A DNA stretch of 27,779 nucleotides, taken from positions 1 through 27,779 of IMG/VR virus record IMGVR_UViG_3300042514_001970; one strand, written 5' to 3'. Source of the stretch: a virus. A program made the position numbers and the translations under genes. The notes below the pieces were generated by a model. It was given only the letters and a program-made list of their open reading frames with translations. It made no database searches and had not been told where the DNA came from. Below are positions 26,890 to 27,779 of this stretch, piece by piece; within the stretch, counting starts at the first letter, position 1; each line of letters starts with the position of its first letter.

Positions 26890-27561
26890 ATGGAAATGAA
26901 GAATATTTGTCTAAAATGCCTCGTGGACCAATACATGGATGATTTTAGTAAAATGGCTCTTGCCCTGACATCGGCCCAGCTGGCGAAAGATACGGCAGTC
27001 GAGGAACATGGGGTTGGGGAGGATTTGGCCATCCATTTTCTAGCGTGGATGGATGACGGACTGATTTCGATATCTCAAATGAACTCTGAAACAATGAAAT
27101 TGGACCCAGAAGTACGCTTTGAAAGATGCAAAGAGGTGTGCAAGGTACTCCGCAAGGATATGTGGGCCACGGCCATCACCATGGTCTCGGAGGGTTACTG
27201 CTCCCTAGACTCCCATAAAACCAAGAATATGGACCTAGCTTTGGCGTTTTCGGACCCCAAATTGCCCATATATGAATGCCTGACGGTTAGCCATGCGTCA
27301 ATTGACGAAGAAAATGGCCATATTACGCCTACATCCATGGTTGCCGCCCCATACAAGATTGCGTTAGGGCGCAAGGTGCACTGGAAAGAGGTGCTGGTTT
27401 ATCCGGAAAAAGCAGAACACCATACAAAACAAACAAAATACCCCCACATGTTAAATAGAGTTCTTCAAATGGGGCCCAGCGAATCGGTCGACGACCAGAG
27501 CCTTCTCGATGCTGCTGCAAAAATAGCCAGTTTTGGTTTTATTATGCAGAGCATTATTTAG
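26890..27561 (+). CDS. Hypothetical protein with an N-terminal CxxC (223 aa)
   Basis: 223 residues from ATG 26890: MEMKNICLKCLVDQYMDDFS, an acidic, helical middle (AIHFLAWMDDGLISISQ, ERCKEVCKVLRKDMWATAIT), and a beta-rich part. Unrecognised. The start is uncertain: ATG at 26848 or 26896 would also be in frame and none has a clear Shine-Dalgarno. It opens a rightward block on the far side of a divergent 60-base region that contains TTGCAA (26864-26869). Confidence 0.6.
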   Translation: MEMKNICLKCLVDQYMDDFSKMALALTSAQLAKDTAVEEHGVGEDLAIHFLAWMDDGLISISQMNSETMKLDPEVRFERCKEVCKVLRKDMWATAITMVSEGYCSLDSHKTKNMDLALAFSDPKLPIYECLTVSHASIDEENGHITPTSMVAAPYKIALGRKVHWKEVLVYPEKAEHHTKQTKYPHMLNRVLQMGPSESVDDQSLLDAAAKIASFGFIMQSII

Positions 27562-27575
27562 ATAAACTTATTAAT

Positions 27576-27779
27576 GTGAATGCATTTTACGATAGCCCAG
27601 GATTTGGCGAAATGTCCATATTTGAAGATAAACATTCTGGGTTTAGTATTCTTCGGGCCGACAGGCTTCCGTGTCCCGTTTGCGGTCACCCGACTGGCGA
27701 TTGTGAGGGCAATTCTGCAAGTTTGTTGCCGGAAGATATTTGGGGCTACAACACGCACTCTTCTCTCGATGACTCCTTG
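27576..27779 (+). CDS. Zinc-knuckle phage protein, partial
   Basis: Open from GTG 27576 (or ATG 27612) to the window's end. RLPCPVCGHPTGDCEGN has three Cys and a His in a zinc-knuckle layout, a motif I associate with conserved proteins of actinobacterial phages, possibly structural. The start lies 14 bases after the previous stop, same direction. The C-terminus is outside the window. Confidence 0.6.
   Translation, partial: MNAFYDSPGFGEMSIFEDKHSGFSILRADRLPCPVCGHPTGDCEGNSASLLPEDIWGYNTHSSLDDSL

Noticed and set aside
27558-27758. 66-residue minus-strand frame
   Set aside because: Antisense to the partial zinc-knuckle gene, which has a coherent CPVCGHPTGDC motif.

Overview
The window looks like part of the genome of a tailed phage (Caudoviricetes) that infects an actinobacterium, probably an uncultured low- to mid-GC one such as a freshwater lineage. 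The evidence is a WhiB-type iron-sulfur regulator, two secreted DUF732-like lipoproteins, several promoters whose -10 box lies 6 to 8 bases before the start codon (leaderless transcription is common in Actinobacteria), a phage-type endolysin and holin-like pair, a zinc-finger/TOPRIM/RecA primase-helicase, a phage tRNA, and tightly packed genes with 4-base overlaps. The host assignment is inference; no structural gene is recognised with certainty.

Layout. Bases 1-884 are non-coding: four degenerate AGGGGTAT repeats, a tract of about 460 bases built almost only from TTGCGT-like words and flanked by direct repeats ACTTATCTA, then hairpins and a probable terminator. Bases 885-2826 (+) carry two small genes with SD-less promoters, a 340-base gap full of palindromes, and two tandem secreted lysozyme-like proteins. 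Bases 2823-6913 (-) carry two small genes, then a lysis cassette (endolysin, lipoprotein, two-TM holin-like protein, Cys-rich protein) and a SNF2-type helicase with a HARP-like N-terminus. Bases 7016-7578 (+) form a small early-type operon with an operator-like inverted repeat over its -10 box. Bases 7575-10838 (-) hold small genes, a CAU tRNA, two DUF732-like lipoproteins, a 39-residue membrane protein, a ribbon-helix-helix protein, a thioredoxin and a possible PD-(D/E)XK protein. Bases 10841-11843 (+) carry SSB, a strong terminator and a small basic protein. Bases 11840-26831 (-) form one long array: histone H1-like protein, zinc protein, WhiB, primase-helicase, HTH/terminase-small-like protein, RHH-zinc-ribbon protein, a 3305-residue giant protein and four small genes. 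Bases 26890-27779 (+) start a new rightward block.

The main discovery is the giant protein (12940-22857, -). It behaves like a phage polyprotein or 'polyvalent' protein. It strings together two GNAT-like domains, an HD..GH metal-site-like domain, an HEYGH zinc metalloprotease, an R..E ADP-ribosyltransferase, a DnaQ/DEDDh exonuclease and a C-terminal Cys-His-Asp (transglutaminase/papain-like) domain. Eleven copies of a [L/F]SSG tetrapeptide sit at or near the domain boundaries, encoded by many different synonymous codons. This suggests a selected protein-level junction, most simply a proteolytic processing site, with the C-terminal Cys domain or the zincin as candidate proteases.

Working model (inference): the giant protein is made late or packaged, cut at SSG junctions and delivered as several host-modifying effectors. 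WhiB, the RHH proteins and the H1-like protein reprogramme transcription or the nucleoid. Primase-helicase, SSB, SNF2 helicase and nuclease-like proteins serve replication. The lysis cassette plus two lysozyme-like secreted proteins open the wall.
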